A stretch of 53,377 nucleotides of DNA from Bacteroidota bacterium (GTDB lineage Bacteria; Bacteroidota; Bacteroidia; Chitinophagales; Chitinophagaceae): NCBI GenBank assembly GCA_013288285.1, contig JABDCE010000008.1, forward strand, positions 1-53,377, given 5' to 3'. Below the pieces are notes generated by a model that was not told the DNA's origin, did not search any database, and saw only the letters and a program-made list of their open reading frames with translations. The position numbers were made by a program, and so were the translations under genes. Positions 1 through 8,576 of the stretch are shown here, in pieces (position 1 is the stretch's first letter; each line of letters starts with the position of its first letter).

Positions 1-965
1 GATCGCTGATAGACAACGTCATTTACTACGACTACACGTTCATCAACAAGTCGGCGAATACATATTCTTCTTTCCGGGCGGGCATACATGCCGATATGGA
101 CCTGGGGTATGCCTTCGACGATTTCATCGGATTTGACTCCGCGCACCGTATGGGTATACAATACAACGGCACCAATGACGATGGCGGCAGTGCGGGCCAT
201 CCCACCAATTCTTACGGTAGTGTTCCGCCAATGGTTGGTATATCGCTGGTTTCGCTACCGGGCGATGCCGGCACCAACTACGTTCCGGCGGGGAGTTTTG
301 TGTACTACAATAACGACTTTTCCAATATTGGCAACCCAACAACAGATACTAATTGCAGTAACTATATGCGCTCCATGCTTCGTGATGGCACGCACCTTAC
401 CAATGATTTTTCAGGGCCGGGGGTGCAAAGCCAAGGATATGGTTCCGGCCCCAACTGCAATTATGTATATACCGGCGATCCTGGCGATAAGTCGCAATGG
501 TCTGAGTGTGCCTGCAACAATAATCCAGGAGACAGGCGGTTCATTATTTCCAGCAACGACTTCACACTTTCTCCCGGCGGCAGCCAGCATATGCTTATGG
601 CATTGATAGCTGTGGATAGTACCGGAGGGTGCCCGCAAACAAGCTTCGAAAAAATAAAAATAGCCGCCGACACCGCATGGGCGATGTATGCTCATGTAGT
701 GGAAGCGGTCCCGAATCTGCCGGCGCAAATTGCAGCTTTCATCTATCCAAATCCGGCCCACGACAAGCTATACTTTGATGCAGGTAGCAGCGCGAACGAA
801 GGCTCAATAAATGTGTATAATGTGCTGGGGCAAATGATGAATACCCCGATCCACAAAAGCGGTAATCAATACATGCTCGATATTAGCCAGTTTCCCTGTG
901 GTTTCTATAATGTGCTTTACAGGACGTCGACCACACAGCAGGCTTATGAATTTGTAAAAGAATAG
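1..965 (+). CDS. T9SS-sorted secreted protein, 5' truncated
   Basis: The gene runs in from the left edge; the frame is open from base 3 and gives 320 residues up to the TAG at 963-965. The visible part aligns along its length with the next gene (shared pieces include IDNV.YYDYT, GFDS.HRM and SNDFTL.PGGSQHMLMAL). The last 75 or so residues form a type A T9SS sorting domain: a YPNPA start, a central NVYNVLGQMM strand, a GFYN segment and a lysine-rich end. The protein should therefore be exported by Sec, moved across the outer membrane by the T9SS and anchored or released at the surface. The function of the N-terminal part is not recognised. The next gene starts 4 bases downstream, so the two are probably cotranscribed. 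Confidence 0.85.
   Translation, partial: SLIDNVIYYDYTFINKSANTYSSFRAGIHADMDLGYAFDDFIGFDSAHRMGIQYNGTNDDGGSAGHPTNSYGSVPPMVGISLVSLPGDAGTNYVPAGSFVYYNNDFSNIGNPTTDTNCSNYMRSMLRDGTHLTNDFSGPGVQSQGYGSGPNCNYVYTGDPGDKSQWSECACNNNPGDRRFIISSNDFTLSPGGSQHMLMALIAVDSTGGCPQTSFEKIKIAADTAWAMYAHVVEAVPNLPAQIAAFIYPNPAHDKLYFDAGSSANEGSINVYNVLGQMMNTPIHKSGNQYMLDISQFPCGFYNVLYRTSTTQQAYEFVKE
745..965 (+). repeat. Sorting-domain repeat, copy 1
   Basis: These 221 bases encode the T9SS sorting domain of the first gene. They match 2393-2613 base for base without gaps, with about 23 differences by eye (about 90 percent identity). The flanking upstream coding sequence is clearly less alike. Confidence 0.8.
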
Positions 966-969
966 CCTT

Positions 970-2613
970 ATGATCAGACAACTGACAGGTATGTTTTTTC
1001 TGTTTTGCAGCGTTTCGATTTCAGTGTCTGCCCAGGTGCCATTTACAACGATAGACTCAGTGGACGTTAACAATATTGTCGCTACGATGTTGGTGCATGG
1101 CGATATATTACGGTCTTTTTCCAGTGGAACTGAAGGGTGTATTTTTCCGAGGGGAACTCGGCAAAACAGGATATACCCTGGTGCATTGTGGCTGTCAGGT
1201 TATGATGCAGGCGGGCAATTGCACGTAGCCGCGCAAACCTATCGGTATGCAGGAAATGACTATTGGCCTGGTCCGCTGGATGCCAGTGGGTCTCTTGACT
1301 ATGCAACCTCGTATAACTGGGCGAAAATTTGGAAGGTGAATCGCTCTGACATTCAGGGTTTCCGGTCCATGGGGATACATACGACCAGTAATACTCCTTC
1401 CATGATATTGACATGGCCCGGGAAAGGAAACGTATATGCACAGGGTAATGGCGGAGTAACATTGACTATCACCACCGACATGGCACCATTCGTAGACCTT
1501 AATGGGAATGGTATCTATGAACCTTTGCAAGGCGAATACCCAGACATTAAGGGCGACCAAGCACTTTGGTGCGTGTTTAGTGATAATGGGCCTACACATA
1601 CGCAAACAAATAGTAACCCTTTGGGTGTGGAGATTCATGCCATGTCTTATGCATATAAAAGGGGGACACTTATAGACAATGTTGTTTATTACGATTATAC
1701 GATTGTCAATCGCTCATCCAGTACATACAACAACTGTAGAGCTGGCATTTGGTCTGATCCCGGTATAGGCAGTTCATTTAACAATTATGTCGGGTTTGAT
1801 TCGGTACACAGAATGGCAGTTTTATATTGTTATTATATAGGAAGTTCGGTTGGCCACCCTGGTAGTTATGTTGACGACCCGATAATGGGTATATCGCTGG
1901 TCTCATTGCCCGGTGATGTGGGAGCTAACTATGTACCTGCCGGAAGCTTTATACGATACAATAATGATGCCTCAATAATGGGAGATCCCACGGCTGATAC
2001 TGACTATTATAATTATATGCGTGCTACACTCAGAAATGGGCAGCACTTTACCAATGATTTTGTTGGGAGGAATATCGCTAGTCAGTGTTATGGTTCCGGA
2101 CCAGACTGTAACTATTTGTTCACAGGCGACCCCTCTGATACAACACAATGGTCTGAATGTAACTGTGGCAATGATCCAGGCGAACGCCAGTGCATTCTTT
2201 CAAGCAATGATTTTACGTTGATCCCCGGTGGCAGCCAGCATATGCTAATGGCATTGGTGGCAGCCGACAGTGCCGGAGGCTGTCCGGGTATAAGTTTTGA
2301 CAGCATCAAGACAGTTGCGGATACGGCATGGGCGGTATATGCTAATTCAGCGGAAGCAGTTTCGAATATCGCGCAACAAACAGCTATCATTTATCCAAAT
2401 CCAGCCCACGACAAGCTATACTTTGATGCAGGCAGCAGTGCGAATGAAGGCTCAATAAATGTATACAATGTGCTGGGGCAAATGATGAATACCCCGATCC
2501 GCAAAAGCGGTAATCAATATGTGCTCGATATCAGCCAGTTTCCCGGCGGTTTCTATAACTTACTTTACAGAAACTCAACCACACAGCAGGCGTATAAATT
2601 TGTAAAGCAATAG
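970..2613 (+). CDS. T9SS type A sorting domain protein, paralogue of the upstream gene
   Basis: 547 residues. It begins with a signal peptide (hydrophobic residues about 8-22, cut after VSAQ) and ends with a T9SS type A sorting domain (about residues 475-547, YPNPAHDKLYF, then NVYNVLGQMM, GGFYNLLYR). The middle holds aromatic-rich, Asn/Asp/Gly-rich beta-structure, including a DLNGNGIYEP segment that looks like a calcium-binding or dockerin-like loop. No enzyme motif is recognised. It is a tandem copy of the preceding gene: sequence similarity is moderate through the body and about 90 percent at DNA level over the sorting domain. It is likely a surface-exposed or secreted protein. Confidence 0.85.
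   Translation: MIRQLTGMFFLFCSVSISVSAQVPFTTIDSVDVNNIVATMLVHGDILRSFSSGTEGCIFPRGTRQNRIYPGALWLSGYDAGGQLHVAAQTYRYAGNDYWPGPLDASGSLDYATSYNWAKIWKVNRSDIQGFRSMGIHTTSNTPSMILTWPGKGNVYAQGNGGVTLTITTDMAPFVDLNGNGIYEPLQGEYPDIKGDQALWCVFSDNGPTHTQTNSNPLGVEIHAMSYAYKRGTLIDNVVYYDYTIVNRSSSTYNNCRAGIWSDPGIGSSFNNYVGFDSVHRMAVLYCYYIGSSVGHPGSYVDDPIMGISLVSLPGDVGANYVPAGSFIRYNNDASIMGDPTADTDYYNYMRATLRNGQHFTNDFVGRNIASQCYGSGPDCNYLFTGDPSDTTQWSECNCGNDPGERQCILSSNDFTLIPGGSQHMLMALVAADSAGGCPGISFDSIKTVADTAWAVYANSAEAVSNIAQQTAIIYPNPAHDKLYFDAGSSANEGSINVYNVLGQMMNTPIRKSGNQYVLDISQFPGGFYNLLYRNSTTQQAYKFVKQ
2393..2613 (+). repeat. Sorting-domain repeat, copy 2
   Basis: This is the second copy of the 221-base segment at 745-965 and encodes the T9SS sorting domain of the second gene. 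Its higher identity relative to the rest of the gene suggests recent gene conversion or strong constraint on the domain. Confidence 0.8.
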
Positions 2614-2635
2614 ATAATAGCGAGGTGATATTTTG

Positions 2636-2686
2636 TTTAGTTAAATAAATGTATTACTTTACATTAAGGAGCTTTAGTTAAATAAA
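2636..2686 (+). repeat. 14-base direct repeat pair in the intergenic region
   Basis: TTTAGTTAAATAAA occurs at 2636-2649 and again at 2673-2686, start to start 37 bases, just ahead of the gene at 2717. It could be an operator for a DNA-binding dimer or simply AT-rich coincidence. Confidence 0.3.
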
Positions 2687-2716
2687 GTCCACAATCTTAC
2701 TTGTTCTGTGATTTAT

Positions 2717-3406
2717 ATGAAAAAGTTGTTTGTAACGCTATTGTTGGTTGTAAGTTGTCTGTCCGGTTATTCACAATGCTGGTTTACCTCTGTGGGGCGT
2801 ATTGTAACTATATATTCGGGCAATATGGGAACAATCATTTATCCGGCCGATACGGGAAAGGTCGTTTTGAACAGTGCCAGCTCTTATTTTGTTGTTACAA
2901 CAAGTGATAATGAGGTAAAGCCCTGCCCAGGGAATCTAGTAATAACGCTGGGTGAATATATCGAAATAGGTCAATTTGTGGGAGCTAATGAGGATGGTGA
3001 GACTACAAGGCACGATACTATACCGATCAGTATAGGGGTGCCCCCGGGAGATTATACCATGTATCTTAGATTCCAGAATTCGACATCGGGAACAGTGTTG
3101 GATGCAGTAAACGTTAGTATAAAAAGTACTTTGGGTGTTGAGCAGCTGGCGCCAACGGGTAGTAATGCAACGATATACCCAATACCCGCTTCAGATATTG
3201 TGCATGTAGCTTTGCGGGACCCGCAGGGAAATATAAAACAGCTACGCATACTGGACATAACCGGCAAATGCCTGAAGATAGCGAACCCTGTTGTCAGCAA
3301 TGCGATCATAAGTGTCCAGGTAGGCGATCTGCCAACGGGCATATATATGCTTGAGTTACTGGACATAGATGGAAGGAGAAGTGTTCTCAGAATGGCGAAA
3401 CAATAA
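2717..3406 (+). CDS. Small T9SS type A sorting domain protein
   Basis: 229 residues from ATG 2717, chosen over the in-frame GTG at 2708 because it gives a clean signal peptide (MKKLFVTLLLVVSCLSGYSQ). The N-terminal domain of about 115 residues looks like an immunoglobulin-like beta sandwich and is not recognised. The C-terminal 80 residues are a T9SS sorting domain (YPIPASDIVHV, then LRILDITGKCLK, LPTGIYMLELL). It is expected to be secreted to the surface. It sits about 100 bases after the T9SS pair, on the same strand. Confidence 0.75.
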   Translation: MKKLFVTLLLVVSCLSGYSQCWFTSVGRIVTIYSGNMGTIIYPADTGKVVLNSASSYFVVTTSDNEVKPCPGNLVITLGEYIEIGQFVGANEDGETTRHDTIPISIGVPPGDYTMYLRFQNSTSGTVLDAVNVSIKSTLGVEQLAPTGSNATIYPIPASDIVHVALRDPQGNIKQLRILDITGKCLKIANPVVSNAIISVQVGDLPTGIYMLELLDIDGRRSVLRMAKQ

Positions 3407-3432
3407 TCCCGGGTCAACCTCACTAATATTTT

Positions 3433-3467
3433 TTGCCTTTTCATTCACACTTTAAAAAGTATATTTG
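3433..3467 (+). promoter_or_regulatory. Putative Bacteroidota promoter
   Basis: A -7 box TATATTTG lies at 3460-3467, a full match to TAnnTTTG. A TTG lies at 3433-3435, 24 bases upstream, slightly longer than the usual 17-23. The predicted transcript would begin near 3472, which favours ATG 3504 over ATG 3474 as the start of the next gene. Confidence 0.5.
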
Positions 3468-3503
3468 ATTCAAATGTTTCCGCCGCCCGGTTGCGGACCG
3501 ATT

Positions 3504-5795
3504 ATGAGAAATTGCTTTCGTTGGTTATGCCCTGTTTTATGGTTGTTGTTGCTTGCAGTGCCCGGCCAGGGACAGTACAAACGTCCGCCGGCTCCGCCGA
3601 AGAAAAAACAGCCGCCGGCATTCCCCGAATATCATAAGTACAAACCAAAGGACACGGTAGCTAAGATAAATCCTTATGTACTGGATACGCTGCTGCAACC
3701 GATACCAATGGGCAGGCAGTTGTTTCATGACAATATATTTAAGGAGCAGGTAAAGGCAGACCAGGCCGACGGGAAGGTAGATAGCCTGGTAAAGTATGCG
3801 GCTGATCCTGAGCTGACCTACGCGCTCTCGAATGCGCTGCTGTACAAGGTGGACTCTATACAGATAATGATAGAGAATATGCCCGCGAATAGCCGGGAGC
3901 CGGTAACCGACAACCAACTGAAGATACGCTACCTGCGCGCAGTATGGGAGATGATGCGTACCTACAACCGCGACCCAAAGCCTGATGCGGCCTACTACAT
4001 AGGCCTGGTAGACAATATGCATGATATGCTCATAGCGAGCAACGAAGGGAAAATGATGCCTTTTGTAAAGGCGCATGCAGACCTCTATACTTTGGCCAAC
4101 ATAAAAGAGCTGGCGAGCGAACATCCTGATGCGCGGGCATATATCTACATAGCCATAGGGCGGCAATACCCGCAGATGATGATAAAACGGCTGAGCGAAT
4201 ACGCAGCAGATACATTTGCCGGAGAGATCATAAAAGCAGACGCGCGCATAGAGCCGGAAGTGATATTCAACTATGCTACCTCTACCGATTTTCCGCTGAA
4301 GAATGCGGTATACCATACACAGGACGAGCTGGTGCAGGCGATAGTGAAAATTGCGGCGCACTCTAAAGCGCCGCTGAAGGCATTCCCGTTTCTAGGTGAT
4401 GTGTACCACCGCCGCAAGACGATAGACGAAATAGACACGATAGCTAATCACCCCGACCTGTACTATGAAAACCTGGTGCGGCTACGAATGGAAAACGACA
4501 GCATAGGTCGGCATGCGTATAACGAGGAACTCCAGTATCGCTCGCTGAAATACTTTGTGCGCCAGATGAATGACCTGCATGAAGCGAAGGATGAGGAGCG
4601 GTTCAGGTGTATAGATGGCATGTCGCCGGTATCGCTGTACTACATGATGGTGTACGGGCAGGACGAAATATATACCAGCACCTTCCTGGGTACCTTCAAA
4701 CGGCTGGTAGAGCGTATGAAGCCGATGACGGGCAACCAATTGCTGGATACGCTGAACTATGACCACTTCCGCACGTTCATACGGATGTGCGCGGGTTACA
4801 ATACTTTGTCGGACTTCCTGGGTACTATGACCGACACTGCAAAAACCGTGCTGATGACGGGCTTTATCTCCGGGTTGGAGAAGGGTAGTCCTGACGACCT
4901 GGAAGATGCGGTGGACGTAGCTGATGCCTTTGGCAGTATCCGTGATTCGAGCCTGGCGGAACTGCTGGAGAAGAAGGTGAAGGAGAATTACGAAGAGTCG
5001 TATAAGGAGAAAAGCAAGAAGGGTCTGGTGGTATATAGTCTGCTGGCCATGCTGTTTGAAAGTAACAAAATATCCGGCAGCGATACCGGGGCAACTGTGG
5101 CCTCGCTGCGGCTGCACCTGCCGCCGATAAACAAAGTGGCTTATAAAGACCTGGTGAATGATTCGGGCATTGTATACCAGCAGGTGTTCTTCTTTGGGGA
5201 TAAAGACGGGCAGGATTCTTACGACAGCTATATGAGTACCTTCAAGAAGGACAAGAACTGGAAGGTGACCAATGAGCCATTCTGGACCACGATAGCCTCT
5301 ACTACCGGCAACAAAATAGTGATCTATGCCAACCTGCCGCTGAAAGAGCCGGCAGACGAAGACGCACAGGACAGCCTGAGCCGTTTTTTGGCGGATAGCG
5401 GGATACGGCCTACGATAATGATACACCGGGGACATAGCTATCACCTGCCGGTGACACTGGCAAAACTGACCCCGGATGTGAAAATAGTAATACTGGGCTC
5501 ATGCGGGGGCTACCACAACCTTGCCCTTGTGCTGGACCACGCGCCCAATGCCCACATAGTGTCTTCAAAACAAACCGGTGCGATGGCCGTGAATGAGCCG
5601 ATCATAAAGTCGCTCAACACCATGCTGCTGGATGGCGCTGATGTAAACTGGATAGTGATGTGGCGCGACCTGGAGCAGTACTTTGTAAAACACCCTGAAG
5701 CCCAGGACCGGTTTTCGGACTATGTGCCGCCGTATAAGAACCTTGGAGCGATATTTATAAAGGCTTATAGGAAGATGATGAATAAGGAGCGATGA
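3504..5795 (+). CDS. Secreted protein with clan CD (caspase/CHAT-like) His-Cys pair
   Basis: 763 residues from ATG 3504, which directly opens a signal peptide (MRNCFRWLCPVLWLLLLAVPG) followed by a Pro/Lys-rich linker. The TTG 3465 and ATG 3474 starts lie within or beside the promoter. Residues about 60-550 are largely helical, with no recognised domain. The C-terminal part (about 570-763) has hydrophobic strands ending in an HRGHSYH motif (His641) and, 26 residues later, VKIVILGSCGGYH (Cys667). This is the strand-His-Gly ... strand-Ser/Ala-Cys layout of clan CD cysteine peptidases (caspases, gingipains, CHAT). The assignment rests on motif pattern only. The protein should act in the periplasm or outside. 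The downstream ppk2-like gene is 28 bases away. Confidence 0.7.
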   Translation: MRNCFRWLCPVLWLLLLAVPGQGQYKRPPAPPKKKQPPAFPEYHKYKPKDTVAKINPYVLDTLLQPIPMGRQLFHDNIFKEQVKADQADGKVDSLVKYAADPELTYALSNALLYKVDSIQIMIENMPANSREPVTDNQLKIRYLRAVWEMMRTYNRDPKPDAAYYIGLVDNMHDMLIASNEGKMMPFVKAHADLYTLANIKELASEHPDARAYIYIAIGRQYPQMMIKRLSEYAADTFAGEIIKADARIEPEVIFNYATSTDFPLKNAVYHTQDELVQAIVKIAAHSKAPLKAFPFLGDVYHRRKTIDEIDTIANHPDLYYENLVRLRMENDSIGRHAYNEELQYRSLKYFVRQMNDLHEAKDEERFRCIDGMSPVSLYYMMVYGQDEIYTSTFLGTFKRLVERMKPMTGNQLLDTLNYDHFRTFIRMCAGYNTLSDFLGTMTDTAKTVLMTGFISGLEKGSPDDLEDAVDVADAFGSIRDSSLAELLEKKVKENYEESYKEKSKKGLVVYSLLAMLFESNKISGSDTGATVASLRLHLPPINKVAYKDLVNDSGIVYQQVFFFGDKDGQDSYDSYMSTFKKDKNWKVTNEPFWTTIASTTGNKIVIYANLPLKEPADEDAQDSLSRFLADSGIRPTIMIHRGHSYHLPVTLAKLTPDVKIVILGSCGGYHNLALVLDHAPNAHIVSSKQTGAMAVNEPIIKSLNTMLLDGADVNWIVMWRDLEQYFVKHPEAQDRFSDYVPPYKNLGAIFIKAYRKMMNKER

Positions 5796-5823
5796 TGAAG
5801 TAACCAGTCCAAAATAAAAAGCT

Positions 5824-6561
5824 ATGAGTAAACTGAAGCACATTGATACTACCCCACCAGAAGGGATGGACAAAGAACATCTGAAGGAGGAATTTGAGGA
5901 GATACTCAAAAGCCTGGACAAGCTGCAGAACCTGCTCTATGCAGAGGCGAAGCATAGTATACTGATAGTGATACAAGGCATGGACGCATCAGGGAAGGAC
6001 GGGTTGACGCGCGATGTGTTTACAAGCATGAATCCGCAGGGCGTGAATGTGTTCTCTTATAAAGAACCCACAGCAGAGGAGCTGTCGCACGACTTCCTGT
6101 GGCGCATACACCACCATGTGCCCGCCAAGGGGATGATACAGATATTCAACCGGTCGCACTACGAAGATGTGCTGGTGACCCGTGTGCATGGACTGATAGA
6201 TGATAAGACGGCGCGGCAGCATATGCAGTCCATCAATGACTTTGAGCGACTACTGACACAGAATGGTACGCACATCCTCAAGTTCTACCTGCACGTATCG
6301 CATAAGGAGCAGCAAAAGCGGCTGGAAGCGCGTGTAAATGACCGCGAAAAGATGTGGAAGTATAGTGAGAATGACTTCAAAGAGACCAAATTGTGGAATA
6401 CCTATATGAAATATTATGAGGAGGTTTTTACACACTGTGACGAAGTGCCCTGGCACATAGTGCCGGCTGACAAGAACTGGTATAAGTCGTACATAGTGGC
6501 AAAAACGCTCAGGAAAACACTTAAAGAATTGAATATGAAGTATCCGGGTATGAAAAAATAG
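5824..6561 (+). CDS. Polyphosphate kinase 2 family protein (PPK2)
   Basis: 245 residues. PPK2 enzymes transfer phosphate between polyphosphate and nucleoside mono- or diphosphates in the cytoplasm. The Walker A loop GMDASGKDG lies near residue 52 and the Walker B-like NRSHYEDVL near residue 109, followed by the lid region rich in Arg/Lys and the conserved W(K)Y..ND..E segment around residue 178. The length fits single-domain PPK2. Whether it works on AMP, ADP or both cannot be read from the sequence. It starts 28 bases after the secreted CD-like protein, and the transcript is closed by the hairpin at 6673-6702. Confidence 0.9.
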   Translation: MSKLKHIDTTPPEGMDKEHLKEEFEEILKSLDKLQNLLYAEAKHSILIVIQGMDASGKDGLTRDVFTSMNPQGVNVFSYKEPTAEELSHDFLWRIHHHVPAKGMIQIFNRSHYEDVLVTRVHGLIDDKTARQHMQSINDFERLLTQNGTHILKFYLHVSHKEQQKRLEARVNDREKMWKYSENDFKETKLWNTYMKYYEEVFTHCDEVPWHIVPADKNWYKSYIVAKTLRKTLKELNMKYPGMKK

Positions 6562-6672
6562 CCTGCGTGGGGCTTTTGCGATATTCGTGGCACAGTATTT
6601 TACATATACATAACGAAGACATTTTCCTTTCACTATGAGAAAAGTAGTTTTCAGTTGTGTGTGTGATTACAA

Positions 6673-6708
6673 GAAAGAGGTGCATTTATATGCACCTCTT
6701 TCGCTTTT
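6673..6708. terminator. Bidirectional intrinsic terminator
   Basis: A perfect 12-bp stem (6673-6684 with 6691-6702) closes a 6-base loop and is followed by a T-rich run on the plus strand. The minus-strand side has A/T-rich sequence too. It sits between the convergent PPK2 gene and the 3-hydroxyanthranilate dioxygenase gene. Confidence 0.85.
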
Positions 6709-6728
6709 TAAGAATATGGAATGGGGGA

Positions 6729-7256
6729 CTATGAAGCCTTCTTGGGTGGCTCCATCACGGTGCCGCACTTTTTGCAAGTGCGTTTATGCTCATCGGAATA
6801 AAAGCGCTCCATGATGGGCGGTAGCTGGGCCACTATGTCGGTGACGTGTGCAAACTCTTCATAGAGCTTTTCGCCGCAGTTCTCGCAAAACCACATGAAC
6901 CCGTCCATCTCTTCTGTTTTACGCTTTATCTCGAAGACGAGGCCCACGGTATTGGGTCCACGCTGCGGAGAATGGGGGGTACGGCCGGGGAGCAGGAACA
7001 TGTCGCCCTGCTTTATGGGGATATCAACTATTTTACCGTCTTCCTGTATCTTCACTACTATGTCTCCTTCCAACTGGTAGAACAGTTCTTCGCCCTCGTT
7101 GTAATGAAAATCCTTACGGCTGTTTGGGCCGCCAACTACCATTACGATAAAGTCGCCGGCCTCTGTGTAAACCGACTGATTGCCTACCGGCGGCTTCAGT
7201 AAATGGCGGTGTTCCTCTATCCATTTGTTCAGGTTGAACGGGCGTCGTACAGGCAT
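6729..7256 (-). CDS. haaO: 3-hydroxyanthranilate 3,4-dioxygenase
   Basis: 175 residues. The enzyme opens the ring of 3-hydroxyanthranilate to 2-amino-3-carboxymuconate semialdehyde, the precursor of quinolinate and NAD. The cupin iron ligands are visible at the family positions His51, Glu57 and His95, with Arg47 and Arg99 for substrate binding. The C-terminal rubredoxin-like iron site is present as two CxxC pairs (FCENCGE and CKKCGT), as in bacterial homodimeric forms. It is the last gene of a minus-strand run, 20 bases after the CNNM gene. Kynureninase, the preceding enzyme of the pathway, is at 38826-40091. Confidence 0.95.
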   Translation of the reverse strand: MPVRRPFNLNKWIEEHRHLLKPPVGNQSVYTEAGDFIVMVVGGPNSRKDFHYNEGEELFYQLEGDIVVKIQEDGKIVDIPIKQGDMFLLPGRTPHSPQRGPNTVGLVFEIKRKTEEMDGFMWFCENCGEKLYEEFAHVTDIVAQLPPIMERFYSDEHKRTCKKCGTVMEPPKKAS

Positions 7257-7276
7257 GTTATTTACAATTAAAAAGG

Positions 7277-8539
7277 TTATTTAAGTATTTTCAGCTTCAC
7301 GGTCTCGATGCGCGTGTCGGTCACCAGCAGTATATCGAATTCGTACCGGTCGATGATGATGCGCTCTTTGATCTTAGGGATTGTAGCATGCTCGGTAATA
7401 ATATAGCCGGACAATGTTTCTGATTCATCGGTAGGGAAGTCGAAGCCGTATTTTTCGTTCAGGTAATCGAGCTCCAGTCTGCCGGAGAATATGTATTCGT
7501 TCTCCGCGAGTTGTTTTTCCACAAATTCCTCCTCATCGTATTCGTCGTTTATGTCGCCGAATATTTCTTCCAGCACGTCTTCCATAGTGACAATACCGGC
7601 TGTGCCGCCGAATTCGTCGATCACCCAGGCGATGCTCTTACGTTCCTTTGTAAAGCGGTTCATAAGGTCTACCGCGCTCATGGCCTCGGGCACGGGAGTA
7701 ATAGTATGCAGTATCTCCTTTATGGTGACGGGCCTGCGGTTGAGGTCGAGGTGGTGTACATAGCCGATGATGTTATCGATGCTGTCTTCGTAGACGATCA
7801 CCTTGGATAGTTTAGTATCGATGAATTTTTTGCGTATCTCGGCCAGTGTGGCTCCGGCCTCAACCGCTTCTATCTCATTGCGCGGCACCATACACTTGCG
7901 TATACGTACGTTGACCAGGTATAGCGCATTCTCAAACAGCTCCGCGTTTACTTCGCTTGTTTCGTTCTCATGGCCGTGCATGCTCTGCTTTACCAAGAGT
8001 TCCAAGTCAACGCGGTTGAATACCTGTTTGTTTTCCTTGATGCGCACATTGAAGAGGTACTTGAGTATGAACTCGGAGATAGACACAAATATTTTTGCCA
8101 CCGGGAAGAATATCCAGTACATGACCAGCATGGGCACGCTGAACAAAGTAAGCACCGCCTCTGCCTTGGAGCGGAAAATAGCCTTGGGCAGAAATTCTGC
8201 AAAAATGAGGATGACAATGGTAGCCACAAGTGTATCAGCCACCAGCTTGGGGTATTCCGACAGGTAAATGTGATAGTGGTCGAGCAGTATGGCAGTGGCC
8301 TGGGCGGATAGCAAACCATATACTACCATCAGTACATTAACGCCTACAAGGCTGGTACCAATGAACTCGGAGGGGTTCTCCATAAAGCGGGCGAGTATCT
8401 GCCCGGAGAACTTCCCTTGCTTTTTGCGCAGCTCTATATTCAGCTTATTAGCCGAAATGAACGCGATCTCCGTTCCGGCGAAAAAGCCTATAAGCAGGAT
8501 GCAGATCAATATGTATAGCAGCAAATGCGTTATGTCCAT
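7277..8539 (-). CDS. CNNM/CorC (hemolysin-family) membrane protein with CBS domains
   Basis: 420 residues from ATG 8539; a TTG three codons upstream is the alternative start. The N-terminal 190 residues are a CNNM transmembrane domain (about four hydrophobic segments with the EIAFISANKLNIELR signature). Next comes a CBS pair (about 205-330, including the MVPR motif and VIDEFGGTAGIVTMEDVLEEIFGDI), then a CorC_HlyC domain at the C-terminus. Family members export or regulate Mg2+ or other divalent cations. In Bacteroidota a member of this family is the gliding protein GldE, but neighbours here do not show that role. It is probably cotranscribed with the NRAMP-like gene, which would put two metal-transport proteins in one operon. 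Confidence 0.88.
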   Translation of the reverse strand: MDITHLLLYILICILLIGFFAGTEIAFISANKLNIELRKKQGKFSGQILARFMENPSEFIGTSLVGVNVLMVVYGLLSAQATAILLDHYHIYLSEYPKLVADTLVATIVILIFAEFLPKAIFRSKAEAVLTLFSVPMLVMYWIFFPVAKIFVSISEFILKYLFNVRIKENKQVFNRVDLELLVKQSMHGHENETSEVNAELFENALYLVNVRIRKCMVPRNEIEAVEAGATLAEIRKKFIDTKLSKVIVYEDSIDNIIGYVHHLDLNRRPVTIKEILHTITPVPEAMSAVDLMNRFTKERKSIAWVIDEFGGTAGIVTMEDVLEEIFGDINDEYDEEEFVEKQLAENEYIFSGRLELDYLNEKYGFDFPTDESETLSGYIITEHATIPKIKERIIIDRYEFDILLVTDTRIETVKLKILK

Positions 8540-8576
8540 GCCTGTCAAAGATAATGAAAGTTTAGAAACCGGTTTT

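Noticed and set aside
124-761. Long open frames on the minus strand over the T9SS genes
   Set aside because: They lie opposite a clear coding frame with homology to the neighbouring gene and show no protein-like features.
3537-5444. Minus-strand frames of 274 and 320 codons across the CD-like gene
   Set aside because: They are shadows created by codon bias of the plus-strand gene; no start context, domain or sensible composition (very rich in His, Tyr, Arg).
6635-6811. Short plus-strand frame starting MRKVVFSCVCD just after the PPK2 gene
   Set aside because: It runs through the terminator hairpin and into the haaO antisense strand; no sign of a conserved peptide.
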